Assembly (NCBI RefSeq): GCF_005434915.1
Contig: NZ_SKCG01000002.1
Location: 310,948-374,947 of the forward strand
DNA: 64,000 nt
Direction: 5' to 3'
Source of the DNA: Aurantiacibacter suaedae
Lineage (GTDB): Bacteria; Pseudomonadota; Alphaproteobacteria; Sphingomonadales; Sphingomonadaceae
How positions within the stretch are numbered: the stretch's first letter is position 1; the number at the start of each line of letters is the position of its first letter. A model generated the notes under the pieces. The model saw only the letters and a list, made by a program, of their open reading frames with translations, did no database searches and had not been told where the DNA came from. Both the position numbers and the translations under genes were made by a program. Positions 34,773 through 42,629 of this stretch are shown here, piece by piece.

Positions 34773-35429
34773 TCAGAGCTGGTCGAGGCTCGTCACATTC
34801 GCGCAGACGTCGGCCGGATCGGCCTCGCCGTCATCATGGCCGACCTGCGCGATCAGCACGAAGCCGCCGATCAGCAGTACCACGAACAGGCCCGTCAGCC
34901 AGGCAAGGTACTTGTCGATAAAGGCCTTGATCGGCGCGCCGAACACCCGGAACAGCACGCCGACCGCCATAAACACCAAGCCCCGCCCGGCAATCGAGGC
35001 GAGCACGAAAGTGCCGAAGTTCATGGAAATGAACCCGGCGGTGATGGTCAGCAGCTTGAACGGCACCGGTGTGGTGCCCGCTATCACGATCGCCTGCCAA
35101 TCGTTCTCACGCAGGTAGCAGGCGGCCTTGGGAAAGGCCTCTGACAGACCCAGCACGCCGATCAGCCACTCGCCCACCGCCTCATACAAGAAGTGCCCGA
35201 TGGCATAGCCCGCGATGCCGCCAAGCACCGAAAAGGCCGTGCAGATCGCGGCGAAGCGGATCGCCTTCTTCGGCTCGGCCAGACACATCAGGCCCAGCAA
35301 CGGATGCGGCGGGATCGGGAAGAAACTCGATTCAACGAAGGCGAAGAACGCCAGCCAGCCTTGCGCGTGGCGGTGCTTGGCCTTGTCCATGGTCCAGTCG
35401 TAAAGCGACTGCAGCAGCTTGGTAATCAT
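34773..35429 (-). CDS. YqaA/DedA-type (VTT-like) membrane protein
   Basis: A 218-residue inner-membrane protein of the YqaA branch of the DedA/VTT superfamily. Conserved parts are FFAFVESSFFPIPPHPLL with the paired prolines, and GTTPVPFKLLTITAGFISM. About five spans are predicted. DedA relatives flip phospholipids or undecaprenyl phosphate; the role of the YqaA branch is unknown. The start at 35429 fits the amphipathic N-terminus. It converges on the OsmC gene and diverges from the GTA cluster. Confidence 0.9.
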   Translation of the reverse strand: MITKLLQSLYDWTMDKAKHRHAQGWLAFFAFVESSFFPIPPHPLLGLMCLAEPKKAIRFAAICTAFSVLGGIAGYAIGHFLYEAVGEWLIGVLGLSEAFPKAACYLRENDWQAIVIAGTTPVPFKLLTITAGFISMNFGTFVLASIAGRGLVFMAVGVLFRVFGAPIKAFIDKYLAWLTGLFVVLLIGGFVLIAQVGHDDGEADPADVCANVTSLDQL

Positions 35430-35526
35430 GCGGTTTCCGGTCCCGAGCCCCGTTGCAGCTATCGCGATTAGGCGAGCGATGCAGCCAGAGCAAGCGGCAC
35501 TAAATAACCTATATGGCACTTTTCTA

Positions 35527-35555
35527 TTGACATCGTAACGCTCTTGGGTTAGCAA
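35527..35555 (+). promoter_or_regulatory. Candidate promoter of the GTA leader
   Basis: TTGACA (35527-35532) with a weak -10 (TAGCAA, 35550-35555) at 17-bp spacing. It lies 105 bp upstream of the first GTA gene and would drive a leader that runs into the hairpin at 35589. Confidence 0.35.
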
Positions 35556-35588
35556 AGGACAACATCGCGATAGAGCGAGTCGGCAAGA

Positions 35589-35620
35589 GGCGGTCCCCAC
35601 CACGGGGTGCCGCCTTTTTT
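35589..35620 (+). terminator. Intrinsic terminator in the GTA leader
   Basis: GGCGG-T-CCCC pairs with GGGG-TG-CCGCC (35589-35614), followed by six T. It is oriented toward the GTA genes and lies 40 bp before the first one. It may end a short RNA or act as an attenuator. Confidence 0.75.
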
Positions 35621-35659
35621 GATGCTCGCCGCCAGCGCCAACGACGGGACATTGCATTC

Positions 35660-36106
35660 ATGGCCAAACGTAACTGGGAGACCACTTTCATCAACGAACT
35701 GGCAGAGACCTCCAATGTGAAGGCTGCCACCAAGGAAGCCGGGGTGAGCCAGTCATTGGTTTACAAGCGCCGCCGCGAAAGCGCCGAGTTCGCCGCCCGC
35801 TGGTATGCGGCGCTCGCGGAAGGATACGACAGCCTCGAAATGGACCTGCTCGCCCGCCTGCGCGAAGGGCGGCTGGAGGACGTCGACGAGGACGGCAACA
35901 AGCGCAAATACGACATCGGCACCGCCTTTCGCTGCCTGCTCGCCCACCGCGAGAGCGTGGCGCGTGAGAAAGGCCGCCAGACATTGCAGGACGAGGTGAT
36001 CACGATGCGCGAGATCAACGCCAAGATCGACGCCCAGCGCGCCCGCGAAGAGCGCGCCGCCGAGCTGGAGGCCAAGCGCCAGAGCGGGCCGAACGATGGC
36101 GAGTAA
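35660..36106 (+). CDS. GTA small terminase-like protein (gp1)
   Basis: A 148-residue DNA-binding protein at the head of the GTA cluster. An N-terminal helix-turn-helix (NVKAATKEAGVSQSLVYKRRRES, about 18-40) precedes a helical region and a charged C-terminal helix. Position just before the large terminase, overlapping it by 11 bp, identifies it as the small terminase/gp1 equivalent. Small terminases choose DNA for packaging; in GTAs selectivity is low. Confidence 0.85.
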   Translation: MAKRNWETTFINELAETSNVKAATKEAGVSQSLVYKRRRESAEFAARWYAALAEGYDSLEMDLLARLREGRLEDVDEDGNKRKYDIGTAFRCLLAHRESVAREKGRQTLQDEVITMREINAKIDAQRAREERAAELEAKRQSGPNDGE

Positions 36107-37556
36107 GCAGCCGCGCGACAGCCGGGGCCGCTGGTTCCGCGCCGGCGGCGATGGCGGAAAACACCGCCGTCTGGCGCTCGACAAGACGCTGCTCGCGCAC
36201 GAGCGGCAGGCATTGGGCTCCTGGCACTGGGAGGTCTGGGGGCGCGACGAACAACTGCCGCCACCGGGCGCCTGGCGGATCTGGCTGATCTGTGCCGGGC
36301 GCGGCTTCGGCAAGACCCGCGCGGGCGCGGAATGGGTGCGCAATGTCGCGCGCAACGATGGCACCGCGCGCATCGCGCTGGTGGGCGCGAGCCTCTCGGA
36401 GGTGCGCAGCGTGATGGTCGAGGGCGAAAGCGGCATTCTGGCGGCCTCGCCGCGCGCGCTGGTGCCCGATTTCGAGCCGTCGCTGAAGCGGCTGACCTGG
36501 CCCAACGGCGCGCAGGCCTTCCTCTATTCGGCAGGCGAGCCCGAAAGCCTGCGCGGCCCGCAGCACACCCACGCCTGGTGCGACGAGATCGCCAAGTGGG
36601 ACAATGCCGGCGGCCGGGCGATGGATTGCTGGGACAACCTGCAACTGGGGATGCGGCTGGGCGAGCACCCGCGCATTCTCGCCACCAGCACCCCGCGCGC
36701 GGTGCCGCTGATGCAGCGCCTGCTGGCCGAGGCCGAGCGCGGCGACGGCAGTGTGGTGCTGGCGCGCGGCCGCACGGCAGACAACGCCGGGGTACTGCCG
36801 ACCGCCTACTACGAGGCGATGCTGAGCCAGTTCGGCGGCTCGTCGCTGGGGCGGCAGGAGCTGGACGGCGAAATGCTGCGCGAGGTCGAGGGGGCTTTGT
36901 GGAGCCGCGCCCTGTTAGAGAAATGCCGCCAGCCCCCCCCTCCCCTCGAGGGGAGGGGGCCGGGGGGTGGGGGCTCCACGCTGGCGGGCGACGGGACAGG
37001 AGCCGCCCTCCCCAACCTCTCCCCCGCGTGGGATGGGCCAAAGGGCGAGTGCGTGCGGATCGTGGTCGGCGTCGACCCGCCCGCCTCGGCGCGCGGCGAC
37101 GAGTGCGGGATTATCGTCTGCGGCGTGACGGCTGAGGGCCTGGGCCAGGTGCTGGCCGACCACTCTGTCGGCGGCGCAACGCCCGAGCGCTGGGCGTCAG
37201 CGGTGGCCGAGGCCGTACGCATCTGGCGCGCCGACCGCGTGATAGCCGAGGCCAATCAGGGCGGCGACATGGTGCAGAGCGTTCTGCGCGCAGCGGACTG
37301 CGCGATGCCGGTAAAGCTCGTCCACGCCAGCCGAGGCAAGGCCGCGCGGGCCGAGCCGATTGCGGCTTTATATGAAGCGGACCGGGTGCAGCATGTCGGC
37401 CATTTCGCGGCGCTGGAGGACCAGTTGTGCGGGCTCCTGGCGGGCGGGACTTATGAAGGGCCCGGGCGGTCGCCGGATCGGGCCGATGCGCTGGTTTGGG
37501 CGCTTAGTGAGCTGATGTTGGGGCGGAGGAGCGTGCCGCACGTCCGCCAGATATAG
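36096..37556 (+). CDS. GTA large terminase (gp2)
   Basis: DNA-packaging motor, 486 residues. The ATPase half has Walker A AGRGFGKT (67-74) and Walker B with HAWCDEIAKW. The RNase H-like nuclease half begins at RIVVGVDPPAS (Asp327) and ends with RADALVWALSEL. Between them residues about 280-315 are encoded by a palindromic G/C repeat (see repeat at 36933) and read as Pro/Gly-rich filler. The last 53 bp overlap an antisense gene. Motifs for both activities are intact. Confidence 0.94.
   Translation: MASKQPRDSRGRWFRAGGDGGKHRRLALDKTLLAHERQALGSWHWEVWGRDEQLPPPGAWRIWLICAGRGFGKTRAGAEWVRNVARNDGTARIALVGASLSEVRSVMVEGESGILAASPRALVPDFEPSLKRLTWPNGAQAFLYSAGEPESLRGPQHTHAWCDEIAKWDNAGGRAMDCWDNLQLGMRLGEHPRILATSTPRAVPLMQRLLAEAERGDGSVVLARGRTADNAGVLPTAYYEAMLSQFGGSSLGRQELDGEMLREVEGALWSRALLEKCRQPPPPLEGRGPGGGGSTLAGDGTGAALPNLSPAWDGPKGECVRIVVGVDPPASARGDECGIIVCGVTAEGLGQVLADHSVGGATPERWASAVAEAVRIWRADRVIAEANQGGDMVQSVLRAADCAMPVKLVHASRGKAARAEPIAALYEADRVQHVGHFAALEDQLCGLLAGGTYEGPGRSPDRADALVWALSELMLGRRSVPHVRQI
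36933..37033. repeat. Palindromic G/C repeat inserted in frame in the terminase (copy 1)
   Basis: It contains the self-complementary CCCCTCGAGGGG with poly-C/poly-G flanks, then GGGGGTGGGGGCTC (36963-36976) and a second C-rich block. A 23-nt core at 36963-36985 matches copy 2 (40029-40051) at 22 positions. It encodes low-complexity Pro/Gly residues between the two terminase domains. Confidence 0.8.
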
Positions 37557-38061
37557 GCGCTTCGGTCGCCGCAATCTCAGCGACTAAGAAAGCAAGGATA
37601 ATCGTGAGATGCTTGTCTGCCGAGCGATTAAATACAAGATGAACGAGTAGTGGCACCAGCGCAAACAGGCCAACGAAAGGAACGATCAACAGATCGTTAC
37701 CCGCACTAGGCCTTCCGCCAAATAAAGCTGTTGCCAAGCTGATCGCTATTACCAGCACCAGCCCATACCAAATCGTAAAAAACACTCTCACATATAACGA
37801 GGCTCCCCAGCGAGCAGAAATTCGGGTCTGGCGCCTGTCACTGGTCAGCCGGCCCGCAAAAACCGGCGCAAATCCGTTGTCAAAAAATGGGATCCGCCAA
37901 AACAATCTGAGCCTGCCAAACCGGCATGAGCCGGCGACTCCCCTGGCCAACGGACTCAACATCGACGGCGTGGCGGTACTAATCCGCCGCGCAATCTCTT
38001 CTCGCGGCAATGCTGAAACCAACTCAAACCGCCGGCCAAGCAAGTAGTCTTTCAAAGTCAT
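37504..38061 (-). CDS. Membrane protein encoded antisense inside the GTA cluster
   Basis: A 185-residue protein of unknown function. A charged N-terminus (MTLKDYLLGRRFELVSALPREEIARRI) and a beta-like segment (FAPVFAGRLTSDRRQTRISARWG) lead to two or more membrane spans (about 100-120 and 130-150) and a short third. It is the only minus-strand gene in the cluster, sits between terminase and portal and is visibly lower in GC than its neighbours. The final 18 codons are antisense to the terminase end. This looks like a moron-type insertion. Confidence 0.75.
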   Translation of the reverse strand: MTLKDYLLGRRFELVSALPREEIARRISTATPSMLSPLARGVAGSCRFGRLRLFWRIPFFDNGFAPVFAGRLTSDRRQTRISARWGASLYVRVFFTIWYGLVLVIAISLATALFGGRPSAGNDLLIVPFVGLFALVPLLVHLVFNRSADKHLTIILAFLVAEIAATEAPISGGRAARSSAPTSAH

Positions 38062-38112
38062 CGCCGGATCATCGGTTCGGGCGAGCAAGATAGCAACGCA
38101 AAAGGAAATAGC

Positions 38113-39288
38113 ATGTCCTTCATCGACACGCTCCGCTCCGCCTTCAAGGGCGGAGACGGGGCTCGCGTGCCTTTGGCGCGCAGCTTCACTTCGCCCTGGG
38201 CGCTCGCTTACGAGGCCCACGCGGGGCGGACCGGCTTCGACTACACCGCCTCAATCCGGCGCGGCTATATCGAAAACCCCGTCGCCCAGCGCGCGGTGCG
38301 GATCGTTGCCGAGGGCGTCGGCAGCGCGCCGATTGCCGAGGCCGATCCCAAAGCGCTCGCCCTCGTGCGGGCCACCAGCGCGGGGCAGTCGCTGCTCGAA
38401 ACGCTCGCCGCGCACCTGCTGCTCAACGGCAACGGCTATGTGCAGATCGCCCGCGATGCCTCGGGCAAGCCCGCAGAGCTGTTCGCCCTGCGCCCCGAGC
38501 GCATCAGCGTGGTCCCCGGCGCCGACGGCTGGCCCGCCGCCTATCGCTACACCGTGGGCGACACCAAAGTCGACCTGCCGCTGGAGGACGAGGACGGCTG
38601 GCCCTGCCTGATCCACCTCAAAACCTTCCACCCGACCGACGACCACTACGGCGCAGGCTGCCTCATCGCCGCCGAACAGTCGGTGGCGATCCACAATGCC
38701 GCCGCCAGCTGGAACCGCGCCTTGCTCGAAAACGCCGCGCGGCCCTCGGGCGCGTTGGTTTACGATACCGGCGAGGCTTCCACACTCACCGGCGAGCAGT
38801 TCGACCGGCTCAAGGAGGAACTGGCCGCAGCCTATCAGGGCGGCGGCAATGCGGGCCGTCCGATGCTGCTGGAGGGCGGGCTCAAGTGGCAGAGCCTGTC
38901 GCTCTCGCCCGCCGACATGGACTTTGCCGAACTGAAAGCCGCCGCCGCGCGCGACATTGCGCTCGCCTTCGGGGTGCCGCCGATGCTGCTCGGGCTGCCG
39001 GGCGACAACACCTATGCCAACTACAAGGAGGCCAACCGTGCGCTGTGGCGGCTCACGCTGCTGCCGCTGGCGGCGAAGATCCTCGGCGGGATTTCCGAGG
39101 GGCTGCAACCGTGGTTCCCCGGTGTCGCCCTCGCGGTCGATCTCGACCGGGTGCCTGCATTGTCGGAGGATCGCGAGAAGTTGTGGGCGCAGGTCACCGG
39201 CGCCGACTTCCTGAGCGAGGCCGAGAAGCGCGCCATGCTCAGCCTGCCTCCCGGACCCGAACAAAACACGAACGGAGATAACCAATGA
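38113..39288 (+). CDS. GTA portal protein (gp3)
   Basis: HK97-type portal of 391 residues forming the ring through which DNA enters and leaves the head. Typical blocks are GRTGFDYTASIRRGYIENPVAQRAVRIVAEGVG, LLNGNGYVQI, and near the end FGVPPMLLGLPGDNTYANYKEANRALWR. AAGGAA lies before the ATG. It starts 51 bp from the divergent antisense gene and overlaps the DUF6127 gene by 4 bp. Confidence 0.94.
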   Translation: MSFIDTLRSAFKGGDGARVPLARSFTSPWALAYEAHAGRTGFDYTASIRRGYIENPVAQRAVRIVAEGVGSAPIAEADPKALALVRATSAGQSLLETLAAHLLLNGNGYVQIARDASGKPAELFALRPERISVVPGADGWPAAYRYTVGDTKVDLPLEDEDGWPCLIHLKTFHPTDDHYGAGCLIAAEQSVAIHNAAASWNRALLENAARPSGALVYDTGEASTLTGEQFDRLKEELAAAYQGGGNAGRPMLLEGGLKWQSLSLSPADMDFAELKAAAARDIALAFGVPPMLLGLPGDNTYANYKEANRALWRLTLLPLAAKILGGISEGLQPWFPGVALAVDLDRVPALSEDREKLWAQVTGADFLSEAEKRAMLSLPPGPEQNTNGDNQ

Positions 39289-39593
39289 CCCGCGAAGACA
39301 TGCTCGCCGCGCTCATCGCGCAGGCGCAGACCGGCGGTGCCGACCTCGTGACCCTGCGCGCCATCGTCGAGGAGGCGAGCGAATTGGGCGCGGACCGCGT
39401 GCTCACCCGCATCGGGCTCGAGGACGACCACGCGCAGAGCGATATCGACGAACTGCGCGAGCTGCTCGAAGCCTGGCGCAGCGCAAAGGCGAGCGCGTGG
39501 AAGGCGACCGTCGAATGGGTCGTGCGCGGGGTGCTGGCGCTGCTTCTGGTCGGCATCGCCGTGCGGCTCGGCGTGTTCGGGCTGCTGCGGTGA
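39285..39593 (+). CDS. DUF6127-like small membrane protein of GTA cluster
   Basis: A 102-residue protein: a helical soluble part (MTREDMLAALIAQAQ; DLVTLRAIVEEASELGADRVL) and one C-terminal membrane span (VVRGVLALLLVGIAVRLGVFG). I recall this as the DUF6127 family found in sphingomonad GTA clusters. Role unknown. It overlaps both neighbours by a few bases, so it is translated with portal and protease. Confidence 0.8.
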   Translation: MTREDMLAALIAQAQTGGADLVTLRAIVEEASELGADRVLTRIGLEDDHAQSDIDELRELLEAWRSAKASAWKATVEWVVRGVLALLLVGIAVRLGVFGLLR

Positions 39594-39985
39594 TGGTGCG
39601 GCTGGCGGGCTATGCCGCCCTGTTCGACGTGGCCGACGCTGCGGGCGACACCATCCGCAAGGGCGCTTTCGCCCGCACGCTGGCGGACCGGCGCGAGCCG
39701 CTGCCGCTGTTCTGGCAACACCGGCCGGAGCAGCAGATCGGCACGGTCGATCTGGCGCAGGAGGACGAAAAAGGCCTGCGCGTGATCGCCCGGCTCGACA
39801 ATCCCCGCAGCCGCGCGGTGAGCGACCTGCTCGGCAAACGGGTGAACGGCCTCAGCTTCGGCTACCGCGCGCGTGGCTATCGCCAAACGCTCGATGGCCG
39901 TGTGCTCGAAGATATCGACCTGTTCGAGGTGAGCCTCGTGACCCAGCCGCTCCAGCCCGGAGCGAGAGTGCATTTCGTCGCCTAG
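39593..39985 (+). CDS. GTA prohead protease (gp4)
   Basis: A 130-residue HK97-type maturation protease that trims the capsid N-terminus. The family blocks GYAALFDVADAAGDTIRKGAF, LFWQHRPEQQIGTV and VNGLSFGYRARGY are present, with the catalytic His in HRPE and Ser in LSFGY. Its ATG overlaps the DUF6127 stop as TGATG. A palindromic repeat separates it from the capsid gene. Confidence 0.92.
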   Translation: MVRLAGYAALFDVADAAGDTIRKGAFARTLADRREPLPLFWQHRPEQQIGTVDLAQEDEKGLRVIARLDNPRSRAVSDLLGKRVNGLSFGYRARGYRQTLDGRVLEDIDLFEVSLVTQPLQPGARVHFVA

Positions 39986-40003
39986 GGTCTGCCTGATCTT
40001 CCT

Positions 40004-40108
40004 TACTCCCCTCCCCTTGGGGAGGCCCGGGGGTGGGGGCTCGACGCTGGCTGGCTGGCGCGGACCCCCCATCCCAACCCTTCCCCAAGGGGAAGGGCTT
40101 TATGCGAT
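40004..40108. repeat. Palindromic G/C repeat between protease and capsid genes (copy 2)
   Basis: CTCCCCTCCCCTTGGGGAGG starts it, the shared 23-nt core is at 40029-40051, and CCTTCCCCAAGGGGAAGG ends it at about 40088-40106. Same family as the copy in the terminase. It fills most of the 237-bp gap before the capsid gene. Confidence 0.8.
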
Positions 40109-40222
40109 GCCGTGCCATCCCGCTCCGGCTTCCCTCAACCCCCACAAAAATCCCCCTGACCGGCCCCACTCGGGGGGCGGTCTCATTTCTCGTGCCCCCA
40201 ACCGAAAAGGTAACTAGCTGAT

Positions 40223-41362
40223 ATGGATATGGAAATCGAAACCGAAGTGATCGCGCAGAGCTTCGATCTGGTCTCGCGCCAGGACCAAGCCGAGAAGGCG
40301 ATCAAGGTGCTGCGCTCGGACGTCGACGAGGTGAAGGCCCGGCTCGACCGTGTCAGCCGCGCCGCTTCGCGCCCCGCGCTCGATGGCGTGGTGAAGACCG
40401 AAAGCCCCGAAGTGAAGAGCTTCGTCACCGGCTACCTACGGCAGGGCCGCGAGACCGAGCTCAAGTCGCTCTCGGGCCTCACGCCGGGTGACGGCGGCTA
40501 TGCCGTGCCGCGCGAGATCGACGCGATGATCGCCAGCGAGCTGAAGACCATCTCGCCGATCCGCCAGATCGCGCAGGTGGTGCAGGTGGGCAACGCGGGC
40601 TACCGCAAGCTGGTCGCCACCGGCGGGGTCGCCTCGGGCTGGGTCGGCGAGGGCGATGCTCGCCCCGAAACCGCCAGCCCGACCTTCGCCGAGGTCGCCC
40701 CGCCGTCGGGCGACCTTTACGCCAACCCCGCGGCCAGCCAAGCCATGCTCGACGATGCCGGGTTCGACCTCGAAGGCTGGCTCTCCGCCGAGATCGCAGT
40801 CGAATTCGCCGCTGCCGAGGGCTCTGCCTTCGTGAACGGCACCGGCGTCAACCAGCCGCTCGGCTTCCTTGCCTCGGCCACGTCGATGGCGGGTGACGCG
40901 GTGCGACCCTTCGGCAGCCTGCAATATATCGGCTCGGGCGATGCCGCGGGCTTCGATGCCAACCCGGAAAGCCGCCTGATCGACCTCGTGCACACGCTCA
41001 AGGCCGGCCACCGCCAGGGCGCGAGCTGGGTGATGAACTCGGCCACGCTGGCCGAGGTGCGCAAGATGAAGACTAGCGACGGGGCCTTCCTGTGGCAGCC
41101 GGGTCTGGTCGAGGGCCAGCCCGACCGTCTGCTCGGCTATCCGGTGGTCGAGGCCGAGGACATGCCCGATATCGCGGCGGACCAGTACCCGATCGCCTTC
41201 GGCAACTTCCGCAACGGCTACCTCATCGCCGAACGCACCGCGACGTCGATCCTGCGCGATCCGTTCACCAACAAGCCGTTCGTCCACTTCTACGCCACCA
41301 AGCGCGTGGGCGGGCAGGTGCTGGATAGCGCGGCGATCAAGCTGCTGAAGATCGAGGCCTAA
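40223..41362 (+). CDS. GTA major capsid protein (gp5)
   Basis: HK97-fold shell protein of 379 residues. The N-terminal 75 residues form a charged coiled coil (delta/scaffold) that the prohead protease should remove. Capsid blocks include SGLTPGDGGYAVPREIDAMI, PASQAMLDDAGFDLEGWLS, FVNGTGVNQPLGFL and the C-terminal RDPFTNKPFVHFYATKRVGG. It is followed by a hairpin that may lower transcription of the tail genes. Confidence 0.95.
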   Translation: MDMEIETEVIAQSFDLVSRQDQAEKAIKVLRSDVDEVKARLDRVSRAASRPALDGVVKTESPEVKSFVTGYLRQGRETELKSLSGLTPGDGGYAVPREIDAMIASELKTISPIRQIAQVVQVGNAGYRKLVATGGVASGWVGEGDARPETASPTFAEVAPPSGDLYANPAASQAMLDDAGFDLEGWLSAEIAVEFAAAEGSAFVNGTGVNQPLGFLASATSMAGDAVRPFGSLQYIGSGDAAGFDANPESRLIDLVHTLKAGHRQGASWVMNSATLAEVRKMKTSDGAFLWQPGLVEGQPDRLLGYPVVEAEDMPDIAADQYPIAFGNFRNGYLIAERTATSILRDPFTNKPFVHFYATKRVGGQVLDSAAIKLLKIEA

Positions 41363-41413
41363 GCGCCTTCAATCCGCCGGGCGGTGCCAGCCTCAGGCAC
41401 GCCCGGCGTCCGT

Positions 41414-41470
41414 GCGCGCCCGCTAACCGCGAGCCACTCCCCCCTCCTCGCCGGAGCGGGCGCGCCTTTG
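41414..41470 (+). terminator. Hairpin after the capsid gene
   Basis: GCGCGCCCGCT (41414-41424) and AGCGGGCGCGC (41455-41465) are perfect complements with a 30-nt loop, followed by a broken T-run. It could act as a partial terminator between capsid and tail genes. Confidence 0.55.
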
Positions 41471-41496
41471 TTCTTGCCGAGACACAGGAGACCGCC

Positions 41497-42045
41497 ATGC
41501 AGCGGCAACTCGTCACGCCACCTGACCTTGCCGGAGCCGCGCTCGCCGAGCTGAAGGCCTGGCTGGCCATCACCACCGCGCGCGACGACGCGGAGCTGAC
41601 CCGCCTGCTCGCCGCCAGCCTCGCCACCTGCGAGGCCTTCACCGGCAGAATCGCGCTGGAGGCGACCTACGAAGAAATGCGCGAGGCCAGCACCGGCTGG
41701 CAGACGCTCGACCTCACGCCCGTGCGCGCGATCCTCGCGGTGGAGGCTTTGGCAAGCGACGCCTCGCGCACCACCCTGCCGCCGACCAGCTATCTGGTCG
41801 ACATCACGGCGCGGGCGGAGGGCCGTTTTCGCCTCGTGGTGCCGGTCAGCGAGAAGCGGCTGGTGGTTCGCTACACAGCCGGTCTTGCCGCCGACTGGGA
41901 CCTGCTGCCCGCCGACCTGTGCCACGGGGTGCTGCGCCTTGCCGCGCACCACTTCCGCGCCCGCGAGGACGACAGCGCCAAGAGCGCCCCGCCCGCCGCC
42001 GTCGCGGCGCTGTGGCAGCCCTGGCGGCGGATGCGGTTGGCATGA
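41497..42045 (+). CDS. GTA head-tail connector (gp6)
   Basis: A 182-residue adaptor binding below the portal. The N-terminal LAELKAWLAITTARDDAELTRLLAASLATCEAFTGR is the usual gp6-like/phiE125 gp8-like helical pattern. The C-terminus (LCHGVLRLAAHHFRAREDD) also fits. Its stop overlaps the ATG of a 56-residue gene. Confidence 0.88.
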   Translation: MQRQLVTPPDLAGAALAELKAWLAITTARDDAELTRLLAASLATCEAFTGRIALEATYEEMREASTGWQTLDLTPVRAILAVEALASDASRTTLPPTSYLVDITARAEGRFRLVVPVSEKRLVVRYTAGLAADWDLLPADLCHGVLRLAAHHFRAREDDSAKSAPPAAVAALWQPWRRMRLA

Positions 42046-42212
42046 TCACCGCGCAGATCCCCGGGCTCGCCGGGCTTGCGCGGGCGCTCGAACGGCAGGC
42101 GCGCAAGCGAGCGCTGGCACGGGCGGCCGAGCGCCGCCTCGCTGCCGAGCCGGGCGAACAGTCCTGGCGCCGCGCCGAATGGCTGTGGCCCGCCTTCACA
42201 TCGGAGCCGTAA
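42042..42212 (+). CDS. Small basic protein in GTA gp7 position
   Basis: A 56-residue Arg/Ala-rich helical peptide (ARALERQARKRALARAAERRLAAE) whose ATG overlaps the gp6 stop (ATGA). It ends 4 bp before gp8. Position equals that of gp7 in the Rhodobacter cluster, but I see no firm similarity. It is probably translated by coupling. Confidence 0.65.
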   Translation: MITAQIPGLAGLARALERQARKRALARAAERRLAAEPGEQSWRRAEWLWPAFTSEP

Positions 42213-42216
42213 TCCC

Positions 42217-42606
42217 ATGGAAAGTGCCCTGCGCATTGCGCTGATCGACTGGCTGGCGAGCGACCCGCTGCTGGCCCCGCTGCTCAATTCCATCACCGAG
42301 GAGGTGCCCACCCGCACCAGCGCGCCCTGGCTTGCCGTGGCCACCAGCGCCAGCATCGACTGGAGCACCAAGGACCGGCGCGGGCGCGAGGTGCGCGTGG
42401 CGCTCGAACTGCACCTGCGCGGCGAGGAGGCGGGCGAAAGCGCCGACCTCGCCGCGCTGGTCGCCGACCGGATCGAGACCATGCCCGCCGCGCATCCCAG
42501 CTTCCGCCTCGTCTCGGCCCAGTTCCTGCGCGGGCGCGCCGAGCAGCGCGCGAACCTCAGGCGTGCGGTGCTGCTCGAATACCGTTTCCGCCTTTTCGAA
42601 GCCTGA
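42217..42606 (+). CDS. GTA tail terminator, DUF3168 (gp8)
   Basis: A 129-residue DUF3168 protein that stops tail-tube growth and joins the tail to the head. Blocks: ALRIALIDWLASDPLLAPLL, the beta region around VALELHLRGEEAGESADLAALVADRIE, and FLRGRAEQRANLRRAVLLEYRFRLFE. The start at 42217 fits the family N-terminus. Confidence 0.9.
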   Translation: MESALRIALIDWLASDPLLAPLLNSITEEVPTRTSAPWLAVATSASIDWSTKDRRGREVRVALELHLRGEEAGESADLAALVADRIETMPAAHPSFRLVSAQFLRGRAEQRANLRRAVLLEYRFRLFEA

Positions 42607-42629
42607 TTTTCTACACGGAGTACCTGCCC

